From: Dolomedes plantarius
Lineage: Eukaryota; Arthropoda; Arachnida; Araneae; Dolomedidae
Reading direction: 5' to 3'
Assembly: GCA_907164885.2 (NCBI GenBank)
Contig: OU015490.1
Span: 229,686,391-229,750,390, forward strand
Length of the DNA stretch: 64,000 bases
Numbering within the stretch: the stretch's first letter is position 1; each line of letters opens with the position of its first letter. A model generated the notes under the pieces. It ran no database searches. It saw only the letters and a program-made list of their open reading frames with translations, and had not been told where the DNA came from. Both the position numbers and the translations under genes were made by a program. Of this stretch, positions 36,534 to 47,227 are shown piece by piece.

Positions 36534-37940
36534 TCATGGACAAAAAATTAGCGCACCAAGAAGGAGTCGTCAAAATGAAACGAAATTTTATATACGTAAT
36601 GACTACTTTGATCTAAGTAAATGATAAGAAAATCAAAGAAAAAGGATAATTTATTTCAGAGAAAAAGGCAAAAGAACGGAGGAGTTAATACTCCGTTGGA
36701 CCCCCTCTATTGCGAACGCACGATGCGATACGATCGGGCATTGAGTCATTCAAGTTCTGTATGATGTCTTGAGACATTTCGTTCCATATTTGCTGTAACT
36801 TTGCCTCTAGTTCGTTCAAACTCGTGGGATGCCCAACTCGTCGTCCCAAATGATCCCAAATGATCCTCGATTGGAGACAAATCTGGGGATCGGGCAAGCC
36901 AAGGAAGGGTAGTAACAGTGCGGAGACAGTCTTGTGACACCCTTGCCGTATGAGGCCGATCATTGTCTTGTTGAAAAATGGCTCCTGGAAGCCATTGCAT
37001 GAGTGGCAACACATGTGGTTGCAGGATTTCATGAACATACCGCTGGGCTGTCATGGTGCCACGGAACAATACTAGGGGTGACCGTGTATTGTAGGCAATG
37101 GCACCCCATACCATCACACCAGCTGTGGGAGCGATGTGTCGCTGTACAGAAAAGGCAGGATTGAAGCGTCCACCACGGACTCTCCACACACGAACACGAT
37201 TGTCATCACTGCCGAGATTGAATCTGGATTCGTCGCTAAAGACGACCTGGTTCCATTCCTCTGTAGTCCAGTTTCCTCGTGCGCGGCAAAACTTCAAACG
37301 GAGGCGTCGATGGGTGGGCGTCAAGGGCAGCACACGTAATGGGCGCCGCGATACCAACTGTCCTTCAGCCAGGCGCCTTCGTATGGTTCGAGAAGACCCA
37401 GAGGCCCCTAGTGAAGGTGCTACCTGTGCCTGGATGGCGGCCGATGAAGCAGTTGGCTGTACGCGTGCATTTCTTACGATGTGGCGGTCTTCTCGACGAC
37501 TTGTCTGTCGAGGGCGTCCTGAGCCTGGTCTTCGTGTACATGACATCTCTGGTGTCCACTGGTCCCAACACCTCCTCACAACACAATCAGAGCGGCCTAA
37601 TTGACGAGCTACTCGCCTAGCTGACCACCCAGCTTCCATCATCCCGACGATTCTCCCCCTTTCAAACTGCGACAACTGCTTATATTGTCTTCGAGCACGG
37701 CGTAATGGCATGTCTATCTCAGCTCTTCCTTTGTAAATGATTCAGCACACTCAAACAAGCTTTGGTTACCTGTTTTATACTCCACAGAGTACGATGTTCC
37801 ACGCCCTCTACTGGCTATACGTAATGCGCAATCACGCTGTATTTCTAATCATTTGCATATCTCCCCGTCATGTACCTTCATTGCAAGTTTCGTTACGATC
37901 CCGCAATTATTTCTTGGTGCGCTAATTTTTTTGTCCATGA

Positions 37941-37943
<3 letters not shown>
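36531..37943 (-). mobile_element. Tc1-like DNA transposon, copy B
   Basis: Inverted terminal repeats start CACTCATGGACAAAAAATTA on the left and CACTCATGGACAAAAAAATT on the complement of the right. It is 1413 bp and very similar along its whole length to the copy at 13832-15239. It is embedded in a TA microsatellite, so the TA duplication merges with the repeat. Confidence 0.96.
36685..37711 (-). pseudogene. Tc1-like transposase, frameshifted after the catalytic Glu
   Basis: The ATG at 37711 opens MPLRRARRQYKQLSQFERGR. A full helix-turn-helix region follows (GRIVGMMEAGWSARRVARQL), then the catalytic core with FSDESRFNL, FQQDNDRPHTA and DLSPIED. Right after the Glu, near 36860, CATATCTGG of the sister is replaced by a second copy of GATCATTTGG. 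That shifts the frame, so the open frame ends at 36746 with a wrong tail. The proper C-terminus (DHLGRRVGHPTSLNELE...) continues in another frame to 36685. Spacing from the second Asp to the Glu is 32 residues, as in copy A. Confidence 0.93.

Positions 37944-37986
<43 letters not shown>
37944..37986. repeat. (TA)n tract between two transposons
   Basis: A TA tract joins the right end of the Tc1-like copy B to the left end of the mariner-like element. Confidence 0.95.
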
Positions 37987-37989
<3 letters not shown>

Positions 37990-38897
37990 AGGTGACCGTA
38001 AAATGTATCGACAAAATAAGATGGGTGATATTTACTCATACAGAGGAACGATATTTTTAATACAAACTAGGGCCTCAATCCACTCGTGTCAGAAAAGAGT
38101 TAAGTTTATTGACCAAGTTGAACATTCATAAAATGTGAACAGGCGCAATGATCCCCTGTGGACTGAATCCAATCCCTACATTACTACCCTTCGCAAACAA
38201 CATCAGAGATATTCGTTGAACATCTGGGCAGGTACCGTTCGTGATTTGCAGATGGGACCCTATCTGTTGCCAGAACATCTCACCGGTGCAGCGTAACTTG
38301 TTTTCCTGGAGCAAGTGCTCTCTGGTACTTGTAAGTTCCCCCGCTCCCCACACATAGGGACATGTGGTTTATGTATGATGACGCCCCCCCCACACTTCAG
38401 TACCACGGCCCGTGACTTCCTGAATGTCACATACCCTGGATGGTGGATTGGACCTGAAGGACCCGTGGCTTGGATTCCCCGCTCACCGGACCTAAATCCA
38501 TTAGACTTCTTTTGGGGACATGTGGAATCATTGGTGTACGAGACACCGATGGACTACGTGGTAGATCTAGTCACAAGAATCGTTGTTGAAGCGGACAAGA
38601 TAAACACGACACCAGGAGTGTACGAAAGGGTTTGCCTGTCTTTCATTCGTCGGTGTCAACTGTACAAAGACATCCTTGAGCGCTATCATTTTCTGATCTG
38701 ACTGTGATTGTGCAACTTATAATTTAGTTAATTCTCATTACTTCCCAGTAGCGAAAGTTCAACTTGGACACATAACTTTCCTCTTATCTTACAAACTGAG
38801 AGGAATGCGGCCCTAGCTTGTATTGTAAACAGTATTTGTCTTGATGAGTACTATCACCCTTCATATTTTGTCAACACAGTTTACGAACACCCTGTTT

Positions 38898-38902
<5 letters not shown>
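37987..38902 (+). mobile_element. internally deleted mariner-like element with long inverted repeats
   Basis: The left end reads ACAAGGTGACCGTAAAATGT and the complement of the right end reads AACAGGGTGTTCGTAAACTG. The match continues for about 110 bp (GACAAAATAAGATGGGTGAT against GACAAAATATGAAGGGTGAT; AATACAAACTAGGGCC against AATACAAGCTAGGGCC). TA tracts flank both ends. At about 0.9 kb it lacks the first half of a transposase. Confidence 0.82.
38315..38701 (+). pseudogene. C-terminal half of a mariner-like transposase
   Basis: The frame encodes FSTTARDFLNVTYPGWWIG, then WIPRSPDLNPLDFFWGHV with the third catalytic Asp, and a C-terminal YERVCLSFIRRCQLYKDILE. The second catalytic Asp block (YDDAPP...HFS, about 38370-38397) is split by a shift in a run of C residues. 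The first Asp and the DNA-binding domain are absent. Spacing and the LDFFWG motif place it in the IS630/Tc1/mariner superfamily with a DDD triad. It differs from the Tc1-like copies beside it. Confidence 0.85.

Positions 38903-38954
<52 letters not shown>
38903..38954. repeat. (TA)n tract, right flank of the mariner-like element
   Basis: The third TA tract in the chain running from 36483 to 38954. Confidence 0.95.
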
Positions 38955-38956
<2 letters not shown>

Positions 38957-39069
38957 AACATACCTTCGTAATAAGTATAATACTGCTGTTAATCTACTCA
39001 ACGCAATGACGGAATGTTTCCCCAAGCACGGTTTCAGTTCCTCCATTTGTGTATTTTCCCCAAACAGTC

Positions 39070-39800
39070 GAGAAAAACACGAGAAAAGCACCCTTTTCAC
39101 AAAATTTCACTGTCTCCCTTCTTATCAGCAAAATTCCACCTTAATCCGCAAAGAAGGGTTGCAACCGCGGTCATCCAATTTTTTCCTGGTTATCGCCTTC
39201 TCCTCGCAGACCACAAGCATAATCGTTTGTTGACAGCAATCACGGCGCGCATTGGCGCTGGAATTGGCATGAACTCCTCCAGGTGATATTAACATCAAGT
39301 CACGTGATGAAACCGACCTCCAGACAAGAAGGAATTTACGAAACACGAGAAAAGCACCCTTTTCACACAATTTCACTCTATCTCTTCTTATCAGCAAAAT
39401 TCCCACTTAATCCGCAAAGAAGGCTTGCAACCATGGTCATCCAATATTTTCTCTGGTTATCGCCGTCTCCTCGCAGACCACAAGCATAATCTTTTGTCCA
39501 CAGCAATCACGGCGCGCATTGGAGCTGGAATTGGCGTGAACTCCTCCAGGTGGTGTTAACATCAATTCACGTGATGACACCGACCTCCAGGCAAGAAGGA
39601 ATTTACGAGGGGAGACAACGGCTGATACTGGCCAGAGTAAGATCTTCCTGCTAGATGAAAGCCCGACGCTCACATCGCAGGTGTTCCTGCTGCGACTACC
39701 GCTTTTATGCGGACCTCCTGATCTGATATAATACAATGTCTCCAATGTACAGTATGTAACGAATGGCAATAAGGCAGGGACACTATGCCCATTCAAGTCC
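39070..39800. repeat. GC-richer repeat with two tandem 265-bp units
   Basis: Unit one (39078-39342) and unit two (39343-39607) both start ACACGAGAAAAGCACCCTTT and end GAAGGAATTTACGA. Shared words include ATCAGCAAAATTCC, TCCTCGCAGACCACAAGCAT, GCAATCACGGCGCGCATTGG and TGAACTCCTCCAGGTG. The flank to 39800 is of similar composition and may be the same element, perhaps an LTR with a duplicated part. No protein motif is seen; several antisense frames are shadows. Confidence 0.85.
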
Positions 39801-39950
39801 TTTTTTATATAGTTAATAAATCTAAAAGAATGATCATTAAGAGTTATTAGTCATGTTTAAAATCTGTCATTTGGGTCTTCTTAGTTTTGCAGCTCAACAT
39901 GAAATTGCGGCCATCTTGTAACTACTGTATCACTCTCCTACAACCAACCC

Positions 39951-40243
39951 TGTCCCCTAGTGGCTAAGTGGTTAAAGGCATCAGCCTGCCACGCCGGGGG
40001 TGCGGGTTCGATTACCGCATAAGACTTGGCTGTATTCTGGGGAACCGGTCAGTCTTCCACCTGCAAATGGAGCCCCGTCTAGAAAGAGGAGCTGCAACCC
40101 ATCGTCCATCGCTGGTGTCATCGTTTGTCAATAAAATTCTTCTGTGATTGTGTCATTTGTCTGTTTCTATGTCTTGTATTCATATGTACACCGGACTGGG
40201 GTGTAATGTCGTCATCCCCCAGGGACATTAGCCACACACACAT
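39951..40243 (+). mobile_element. tRNA-derived SINE
   Basis: The head is tRNA-like: A-box TGGCTAAGTGG at about 39962 and B-box GGTTCGATTAC at about 40006, a spacing of about 44 nt as in a real tRNA. These are the internal RNA polymerase III promoter elements. The body is unrelated to tRNA and ends in a CA-rich tail. CCAACCC at 39944-39950 and 40244-40250 is a plausible short target duplication. At 293 bp it has the usual SINE length. Confidence 0.8.
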
Positions 40244-40250
40244 CCAACCC

Positions 40251-40967
40251 CCCAATTAATTGCTACAATATACTATATATCATTTATATGTATATTATTT
40301 ACACAGTTCATTGTCATCAAAATGCATATAATAACAATTTAAAAGTAGTTAACAAAAATTATTATTTCAGAGCATCCATTTCCACTTAAAAGTATGTAAA
40401 ATATACCGACAATAATTATTTATCATCCGTACAAAACTGCACTGGTAATTGAACTATCTGAGTTTTCAAAGCAATATAAATTGTTATAAGTGTTCTTTTT
40501 TACGCATATACTTTAAGTATAAACATCTCATTTATTTATTTTAATGGGAGTTTTAACAATCTATACGTTTGATCTAAATTGTACTTTACAAAACCTGAAA
40601 AATATTGAAAAATATATGATTATTCTAATTTTATTAAATACAGGCGTAATTTAAAAGCTTTTATTTTAATCTAATTATAGGTTAGATAATTAAAAAAAGC
40701 AATTTATTACAGTATAATTTGTAAAATCTTATAATTTTTATCTGTATAACTTACAGTATTACACAATATTATAAATATATGATACTGTGTTTAACATTTG
40801 ATTAGTCGTAATTTTCGTTTATTTTGAGATAATCAAGGAACCGATATTTTAACTGCTTAGTAAAAGAGGAAAGTTATATTAACAGTTAAAGATACATAAT
40901 TTATAATAAAGATATCAGAAAGATCCATTAACAAATGAAAAATAGGTCATTTTAATTATACTCAATA
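40251..40967. other. AT-rich intergenic DNA
   Basis: No gene or repeat structure recognised. Confidence 0.5.
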
Positions 40968-41477
40968 TTTTAGACCAGGGGTGGCCAACCTTTTTGGGAA
41001 AAGTGCCACTATCTGAAAAAAAATATTATGCATCCCACTTCTAACTTTTCCAACATACAAAAAATATAAAAATGTGAAAAAATTTTATTTATAGGCTGAT
41101 TATGGGATTTTTACACAAATAGCACATTTTTTTTTTATCTGAGTAGTGGAGATTTAAAAAATGATATAATAAATAAAACAAAAGTACAAACTTTAGTTTT
41201 ATTGTTAATAAACATTTCTTAAAGTTCAGTCAGTTAGGTTATGTATAAAATAAAATGAATAACTTGAAACATTTAATTCTAGATAATTATTAAACAGTCG
41301 GTTCTTGATTAATGTGGCTTTAGAATTTGTAGTTTTTTTACCAAGTCATCTATACTAGGATTATATTATTTTTTCAAATTTCTTAATTTTTCAATAAGTC
41401 TCCTCGTGCCACAATTAAAACGCCGCCGTGCCACACTGTGACACTCGTGCCGCGGGTTGTCCACCCCTGTTTTAGAC
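40968..41477. mobile_element. hAT-type MITE with 8-bp target duplication
   Basis: The element at 40976-41469 (494 bp) begins CAGGGGTGGCCAACCTTTTT and the complement of its end begins CAGGGGTGGACAACCCGCGG. The perfect 8-bp direct repeat TTTTAGAC flanks it (40968-40975, 41470-41477). The 8-bp duplication and CAGGGGTGG ends are characteristic of hAT elements. It has no open frame, so it depends on a transposase from elsewhere. Confidence 0.93.
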
Positions 41478-41984
41478 ATTTAAAAATTTAACTTTTACAC
41501 AAGTAATTTAAATCTGAAACAGAAAACTTCAAATTTCAGCGATTTACGAACATAAATCCTTTTTTATCGCTTTTATACATATAAAATGGGGATTTTGATA
41601 AAGATTTTTCTGCTGATATTAGTGACCTTCCTTGTCTATACAGTACGAATTCCAAATCGATACACATAACAGTTTACCATACAAATGTATGTTGATAGAT
41701 GCATTTTTCAAAGAAGAAATCAAGGTGTGATTTCTAAGAATGAAACTTGAAGTACTTCCTAGAAGTAACACCCCTGCAGTGTTCCAGGTTGTTTGAAGTT
41801 TCTTACCCCTTAGTCTTTCAGTACATTTTTTATGTGGTCTCTCATCAGGGTACCCCAGGTTCATTCAATTTCAATCAATGTCAGCAAGATGCATCAGTTT
41901 TTTAAATTTCGGACCAACAACCCGTGTACCTAAACACCACTAAACCATGCTGATTACTCAAATGTATGGGGTTGCATCTATTAT
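41478..41984. other. intergenic DNA, no supported gene
   Basis: An 81-codon minus-strand frame at 41619-41864 has no recognisable motif; I do not call it. Confidence 0.45.
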
Positions 41985-43072
41985 ATATACATTGCTTTAC
42001 AATAATGGACCGGCAGCAAGATGTGATGGTATAAAGGAAATAATACATGCCAAAATATGGGGATGGACCCCACGTGCTGCAATTACACTAGCAACCCTTC
42101 TGCGCATGTTTTCAACAAGGTTTTGATACACAGCTATGGGTATTTGTGTCCATTCCTATTACAAGAATGTCGCCAGCTCAATTGTAGATTTCGGACGTGG
42201 GTCCCTGGTCCGTGTGCTTCGCTCTAACTCGTCCCGCAAATGTTCTATGAAGTCTAGTTCAGGACTCTGAGCAGGCCAGGGAAGACGTTTTACATCCATA
42301 TCTTGATACCACTGCTTTACAGAGGCTGCAACATGACATGGACCGTTGTCGTCCTGGAAGTAATGCTCGTCCATCCTATAAAATTGCCAGAGCATAGGAA
42401 GAACCCGATTGTCCAAAATGTGCATGTACACGTCGGTGTTCAATTTACCAAGAACAATATGCAACGGTCATACCACGAAAAACATCCCCTAGCAAATACA
42501 ACACCACCATCGAAATTGAGAGTTTAAACGATGCACCAAGGTAACAAACGTTCGCCTGGCATTCGCCAAACTCAAACACACCCATCCGACTCCCAGCACA
42601 AGTAGGGTGACTCGTCGCTCCATTTTCTGACCATTTTTCCAGTGGTCCACAGTCCAGTTGCGACGTTTCAAACACCAAGCAAATATGCCGGCTTCATTGG
42701 ATGGGGTGATGTTTGGTTTGTGTGCGGCAACACATCTGTGGATATTATAGGCGGACAGTTCTTTCCGCAAAGTATTGGGGTGCACCGTAACCCCTGCTGC
42801 CTGTTGAATCTGCCTTTTGATGATTTGGAGTGGTTTCTTACGGTTCTAACGAACCTCACGCTCCAGAACACGCAGTTTCCATTTCTTCATGAGATCACCA
42901 ACAGTTGACCGTGACAGTGATAATTCTACCACAACTGTGAGAATTGCCACTAAAGTGACAACCAACTATAACACTTCTTTCAAAGTCCCTATTTGCATAA
43001 AATCCGACAAACAGTCTGGTTTCATACAAATCCACTGCCTTGCGTTCTATTAATGTAAGGTATTGTATATTT
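41985..43072 (-). mobile_element. Tc1-like DNA transposon with DD34E transposase relic
   Basis: The left end ATACATTGCTTTACAATAAT and the complement of the right end ATACAATACCTTACATTAAT form imperfect inverted repeats of about 20-25 bp, flanked by TA-rich sequence. The interior carries one minus-strand transposase relic. The exact ends are uncertain by a few bases. Confidence 0.7.
42159..42910 (-). pseudogene. Tc1-like transposase pseudogene (34-residue spacing)
   Basis: Segment 42489-42785 reads TLRKELSAYNIHRCVAAHKP and RNWTVDHWKN, the region before the first catalytic Asp. Segment 42159-42464 reads YFQDDNGPCHVAASV with the second Asp and LPWPAQSPELDFIEHLRDEL with the Glu. Between them the frame around the first Asp is shifted. 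I count 34 residues between the second Asp and the Glu, the classical Tc1 value, which separates this family from the other Tc1-like copies here. Several frameshifts make it non-functional. Confidence 0.87.
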
Positions 43073-43078
43073 TATATA

Positions 43079-44880
43079 CCGGGTGGCCATAATTAAACTG
43101 ACAGTGCTCACAGTGTTCTGTAGCGCGATCTATTTGCCAGAATGACGCCACATTTTGTAGGAAGATTAAACAAGACGGGGGACGAAGGATTCCGAGAAAA
43201 AATAAATTAGTTCCAAAAGTCACCGCTAGGGGAATATTTGGCGCTGTGTAATAGAAAATAGAGTGTTAACAAATGCAAATTAATACGGAATAAAATTACC
43301 TTTTATTATGCACATTTTCTTATTTAGTTCAAGTGCAATATGGCAACACTTTTAAAAAAGCGTAAAATCTACATAAACACCGATAAAGTTTCGTGATCTG
43401 CAATATCACGTACGCTGAGCAAAAGAAGAAGTTCTTTATTCAAATTTCACTTTACATCCATTGGCACAGTGCCAGCTGTGTGGGTTTTAAAAGGCAATGT
43501 GTTACGTTTCGAATCAATCGGATTGAAAGTTTATGTGCAATGTCTCCTTCTTTAGTCGAGCGTGCGTTACTGGTCAAATTCTTTTACCTCAACCAGTGCA
43601 ACGCGTCAGCCGCTCTTCGTGCTTTTAGAACGCACAAAAAAATGCGTAAAGGTAACGGTCCTGTGTTAGTTAATGGGCTAAAAGCAATGGTTGCGACGTT
43701 TGAGAAAACAGGTTCTCTGAAGTTTCAGTCAGGCAGAGGACGAAAACCTGTACCACAGGATACAATCGAAGCAGTTGCCACGGCAATTGTCGACAGAGGA
43801 CCAGACAATATTGCTGCCACCTCTAGCGCTCGTGGATTAGCTCGGAATATGGATATGCCTTACAGTACGGTATGGAAAATCTTACGAAAGATTATCAACT
43901 TCTATCCGTACAAGATCAGCCGTGTACAGGAGTTACTGTACCCCGACCATGATAAGCGATTGACTTTTGCTCTCACCTTTCTTGCCAGAATGGAGGTGGA
44001 TGATGCTTGGCCGTGGAAAATCCTATGGGGAGACGAGGCCCACTTTTACCTGCATGGAACTGTGAATACCCAGAACTGCCGAATTTGGGATGACAAATCA
44101 CCACATGCAGTCACAGAAATTCCCTTACATTCACCAAAGGTAACTGTTTGGTGTGGGTTCACAGCGGAATTTATCGTAGGTCCATTCTTCTATAAGAAGA
44201 TTACCCCGACAGGACCGGAAACCTGTTCTGTTACCGGAGAGAAATATCGCCACATGTTGAACAGCTTTGTCATTCCGGCACTTCAGTAAAGACAATGCCA
44301 GGGGGAAATCATTTTCATGCAAGATGGAGCCCATACACACGTTGCTGTATGGGTGCAACAGCTGCTACGAAAGAAATTCACAACACAAAGAGTCATTAGC
44401 CGCTACTTTCCAACTGCATGGCCACGTCGGTCGCCTGATCTCGGACCCCATGCGACTTCTGGCTATGGGGTTACCTTAAGTCCAAGGTCTGTCAAGGAGT
44501 GGTCCAGGACCTGGCTACGTTGAAGGATAACATATCACGGACTGTACGGGAGATTCCTGCAGACATGTTACATTCTGCTGTTGTACATACTGTGCACAGA
44601 ATGCAATATGTGGTCCACAACAACGGCAGCCACATTGAACCTCATTTGAATGCAAAATAAAAGGTAATTTCCGTATTGATTTGCATTTGTTAACACTCTA
44701 TTCTCTATTACACATCGCCAAATATTCCCCTAGCGGTGACTTTTGGAACTAATTTATTTTTTCGCGGAATCCTTCGTCCCCCGTCTTGTTTAATCTTCCT
44801 ACAAAATGCCGCGTCATCCTCGCAAATAGATCGCGCTTCAGAACACTGTGAACACTGTCAGTTTAATTATGGCCACCCAG
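43079..44880 (+). mobile_element. mariner-superfamily transposon with ~230-bp inverted repeats
   Basis: The left end CCGGGTGGCCATAATTAAAC matches the complement of the right end CTGGGTGGCCATAATTAAAC. The inverted similarity is high for about 230 bp, up to ATAAAATTACCTTTTATT (about 43313) and its partner at about 44656. TA flanks both ends (43077-43078, 44881-44882). The element is 1.8 kb. Such long inverted repeats are unusual for the superfamily. Confidence 0.93.
43540..44660 (+). pseudogene. mariner-superfamily transposase, one stop and one frameshift
   Basis: The likely start is the ATG at 43540 (MSPSLVERALLVKFFYLNQC); an upstream in-frame ATG at 43393 adds 49 residues of no clear origin. 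The N-terminal part has a helix-turn-helix look (GRGRKPVPQDTIEAVATAI). The first catalytic Asp is in ILWGDEAHFYLHG. TAA at 44287-44289 interrupts the frame just before EIIFMQDGAHTHVAVWV, which holds the second Asp. A one-base shift near 44450 precedes the third Asp in CDFWLWGYLKSKV. I count about 42 residues between the second and third Asp. The tail runs to the stop at 44658-44660. Only two lesions make this one of the better-preserved transposases here. Confidence 0.9.
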
Positions 44881-44882
44881 TA

Positions 44883-45328
44883 TATTATATATATATTTAT
44901 ATGCATTATTTATTATATTTATTACATATTTTTCTAAATCTTTATTGAGTAAGAAATTGAAAATATATTTTTATGCCAAACAAAATACAAAATATTCTTT
45001 TCTAAAAATTCTCCCATAAATTTGAGGTGCGTTTTAACGTCCGGTGCGTGTGATGCTCCGAAGAATACATTAAATACCTCAAAAGATTCTATCTGGTCAG
45101 AAAGTAATACAGTGTTAACAGATTTAGATTTTAGAGATCTTTATAAATTATAAACCCTCCAAAAAATATTTTTATTTTCCAATCAATTTCGATTGTATAA
45201 ATAAAATCTGTGCTGTAAATTCCTCATAGAATATGATTTACTATGCATAACAATGCAAAAATATTTTAGGTTCAAAATGTTTGTGGATTATGAATCTTCT
45301 GCACGAGATATAAAATCTCCGAGAATGT

Positions 45329-45330
<2 letters not shown>
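44883..45330. other. AT-rich intergenic DNA
   Basis: No gene or repeat recognised. Confidence 0.5.

Positions 45331-45415
<85 letters not shown>
45331..45415. repeat. (TA)n microsatellite
   Basis: Pure TA tract; the Tyr-Ile frame across it is a translation of the repeat. Confidence 0.97.
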
Positions 45416-45419
<4 letters not shown>

Positions 45420-46455
45420 TTAATTTGTTTTGTATTTTTTAAAGTCACTTTTTCGACCATTACATATTCATCTATTGAAATCAATAATATGTTTCAGCAT
45501 CGATTTAAATCTTACAGAATATTTAATTGTCAAAGGGTTAAAAAATATGCACATTCCTAAAAATCTTGCGAGAAAAAATGAAACTAAATAGCATTGTTCT
45601 TTCAAAAATGGCTTAATATATATTCACTTCATTTCAAGCAGATGGCGCTTTCCATTAGACCAACCATGCATAAAATTGCACTATGTCGTCTCCCCTTAAA
45701 ATATATAGAATATTTCTGCATCAGTTCGTTAATAACTTTCAGCGTCTTCCCCTATAAATTCCTAATATTCTAAACTTCTTAAGCGAAATAATCCGCGAGG
45801 CTTCTTTCCAGATGATATATGAATTGAAACTTATATTTCTAAATTACTTTTATGAACTATCTGTATACTTCAGTATCAAAATATGATCGATAGCAGCTAC
45901 AAGGTAACAAATCAGTTTAGGTTATTGAAAACTTTTACAGGTCATTTAATTACATATTTCCCCAGCGCTCAAGACGTATTAAAATTGAGAAATGTTAACT
46001 ATATATAGATGGAATGGAAAATAAATAGGATTACATATTGATAGTTTTATTATAAAAGATAATAAATTTCTATATATGCTGATAGTTTATTTTAAACGTT
46101 TAAATATGGCAACGAAAGCAAACACGCGATATATTATTATGTGACTTTTTTAAACCGTTCAGGACTGATGACTTTTTAGTGCATTTTAAAACTTATTACT
46201 AAATATTCACATTTTACAAATCATAATGATTATAATTTTTTGGTAACAAAACATTATTTATAATTTAATGTATATCATTTGTATCTTAGACAGTTATGCT
46301 TCAGAAAACTACTTAATTGTCAACCACTTAATATACAAATCTTGAACTTTATATAAATAAATGTAGAGTGTAGTAAAGTATATACTGTTTAGCAATCCGA
46401 AAGTTGTTTATTTTAATCTTTTCAAAGCAAAATTTTAACAACAATACTTCAGCTT
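45416..46455. other. AT-rich intergenic DNA
   Basis: No gene or repeat recognised in about 1 kb. Confidence 0.5.
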
Positions 46456-46650
46456 AAGGGTGCAAGAGTCCTTCACGTTTTTTTTTAAATTTTCAATATT
46501 TTACTGTATATACAAAATGAGAATAACTAACATTACTTTTTGTTACATTAAAGACACTTAGAATTCCCAAATAAGTACTGTTTTTTTCAAAAAATTCATC
46601 AAAAATGCTAAAAATTTTCCAAATGTTCCACGCTCATTAATTTCCTTCCA
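46456..46650 (+). mobile_element. single arm of the 10.2-kb foldback family
   Basis: TTAAGGGTGCAAGAGTCCTT at 46455 corresponds to TTAAGGGGGCAAGGGACTTT at 10193. It continues with TTTTCAATATTTTACTGTAT, CAAAATGAGAATAACTAACA and AATGCTAAAAATTTTCCAAA, matching both arms of the element at 10186-11224. No inverted partner is seen nearby, so this is a truncated or solo arm. Confidence 0.7.
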
Positions 46651-46658
46651 TGTCATCT

Positions 46659-46735
46659 ATGCTACTTTCAGTGGTCGAAAAACAATGCTACTTTCAGTGG
46701 TCGAACTAGTATGCTACTTTCAGCGGTCAAAATAA
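46659..46735. repeat. three tandem ~26-bp units
   Basis: ATGCTACTTTCAGTGGTCGA occurs at 46659 and 46685 and, with changes (CAGCGGTCAA), at 46711. Confidence 0.95.
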
Positions 46736-46974
46736 TATGGGCTTTCCATCTCTAATAATCCTCGTCTCTCTATCTCTATCTCTTATTTCTCCATATCTAT
46801 CCCTGTATCTCGCCTTCCTCTCTTAAATATCCTTCTACCACTTCATTAATTCCACCCCTTGGGGATCTGATTGGTAGTATCTTCTGATTCTTGTTCTTCC
46901 CTCCTCCTATCATTGTCTTGAGGATATAACTATAAGATTGACTATGCCCAATTCTTTCTTATAGCGCATACAGA

Positions 46975-47227
46975 TTGGTACAGAGTTCTCTGCATCTGCC
47001 AGGGATTTATGTCTCTCTGTACTCTCTACTATGCGTGGATCGCCTCCTCTGGCGGTCCATCAAAGAAAGAGTGAGGGGTCAGCGGGTCAAATGGTGTCGA
47101 GCGGGGTCGGGGGACACACCGCATCAAAGAAATCTTGCGCGCGGAAATGGGGGTGGTTCTAAATACCGTGTCTAATGTTACCGTGACTAATGTGATGACA
47201 GGAGTCGGCGAGAGAACTCTGTACCAA
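46975..47227. mobile_element. small non-autonomous element with 17-bp inverted repeats
   Basis: TTGGTACAGAGTTCTCT at 46975-46991 is the exact complement of AGAGAACTCTGTACCAA at 47211-47227. The 219 bp between are GC-rich relative to the flanks. No target duplication longer than 2 bp is obvious. Short frames inside it (46975-47175) are not convincing genes. Confidence 0.75.

Noticed and set aside
39956..40030. Functional tRNA gene
   Set aside because: A- and B-boxes are good, but the acceptor stem does not close by eye and the sequence continues into a SINE body.
43393..43539. N-terminal extension of the mariner-superfamily transposase
   Set aside because: The extra 49 residues do not look like a transposase start. 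MSPSLVERALL at 43540 is the better start.
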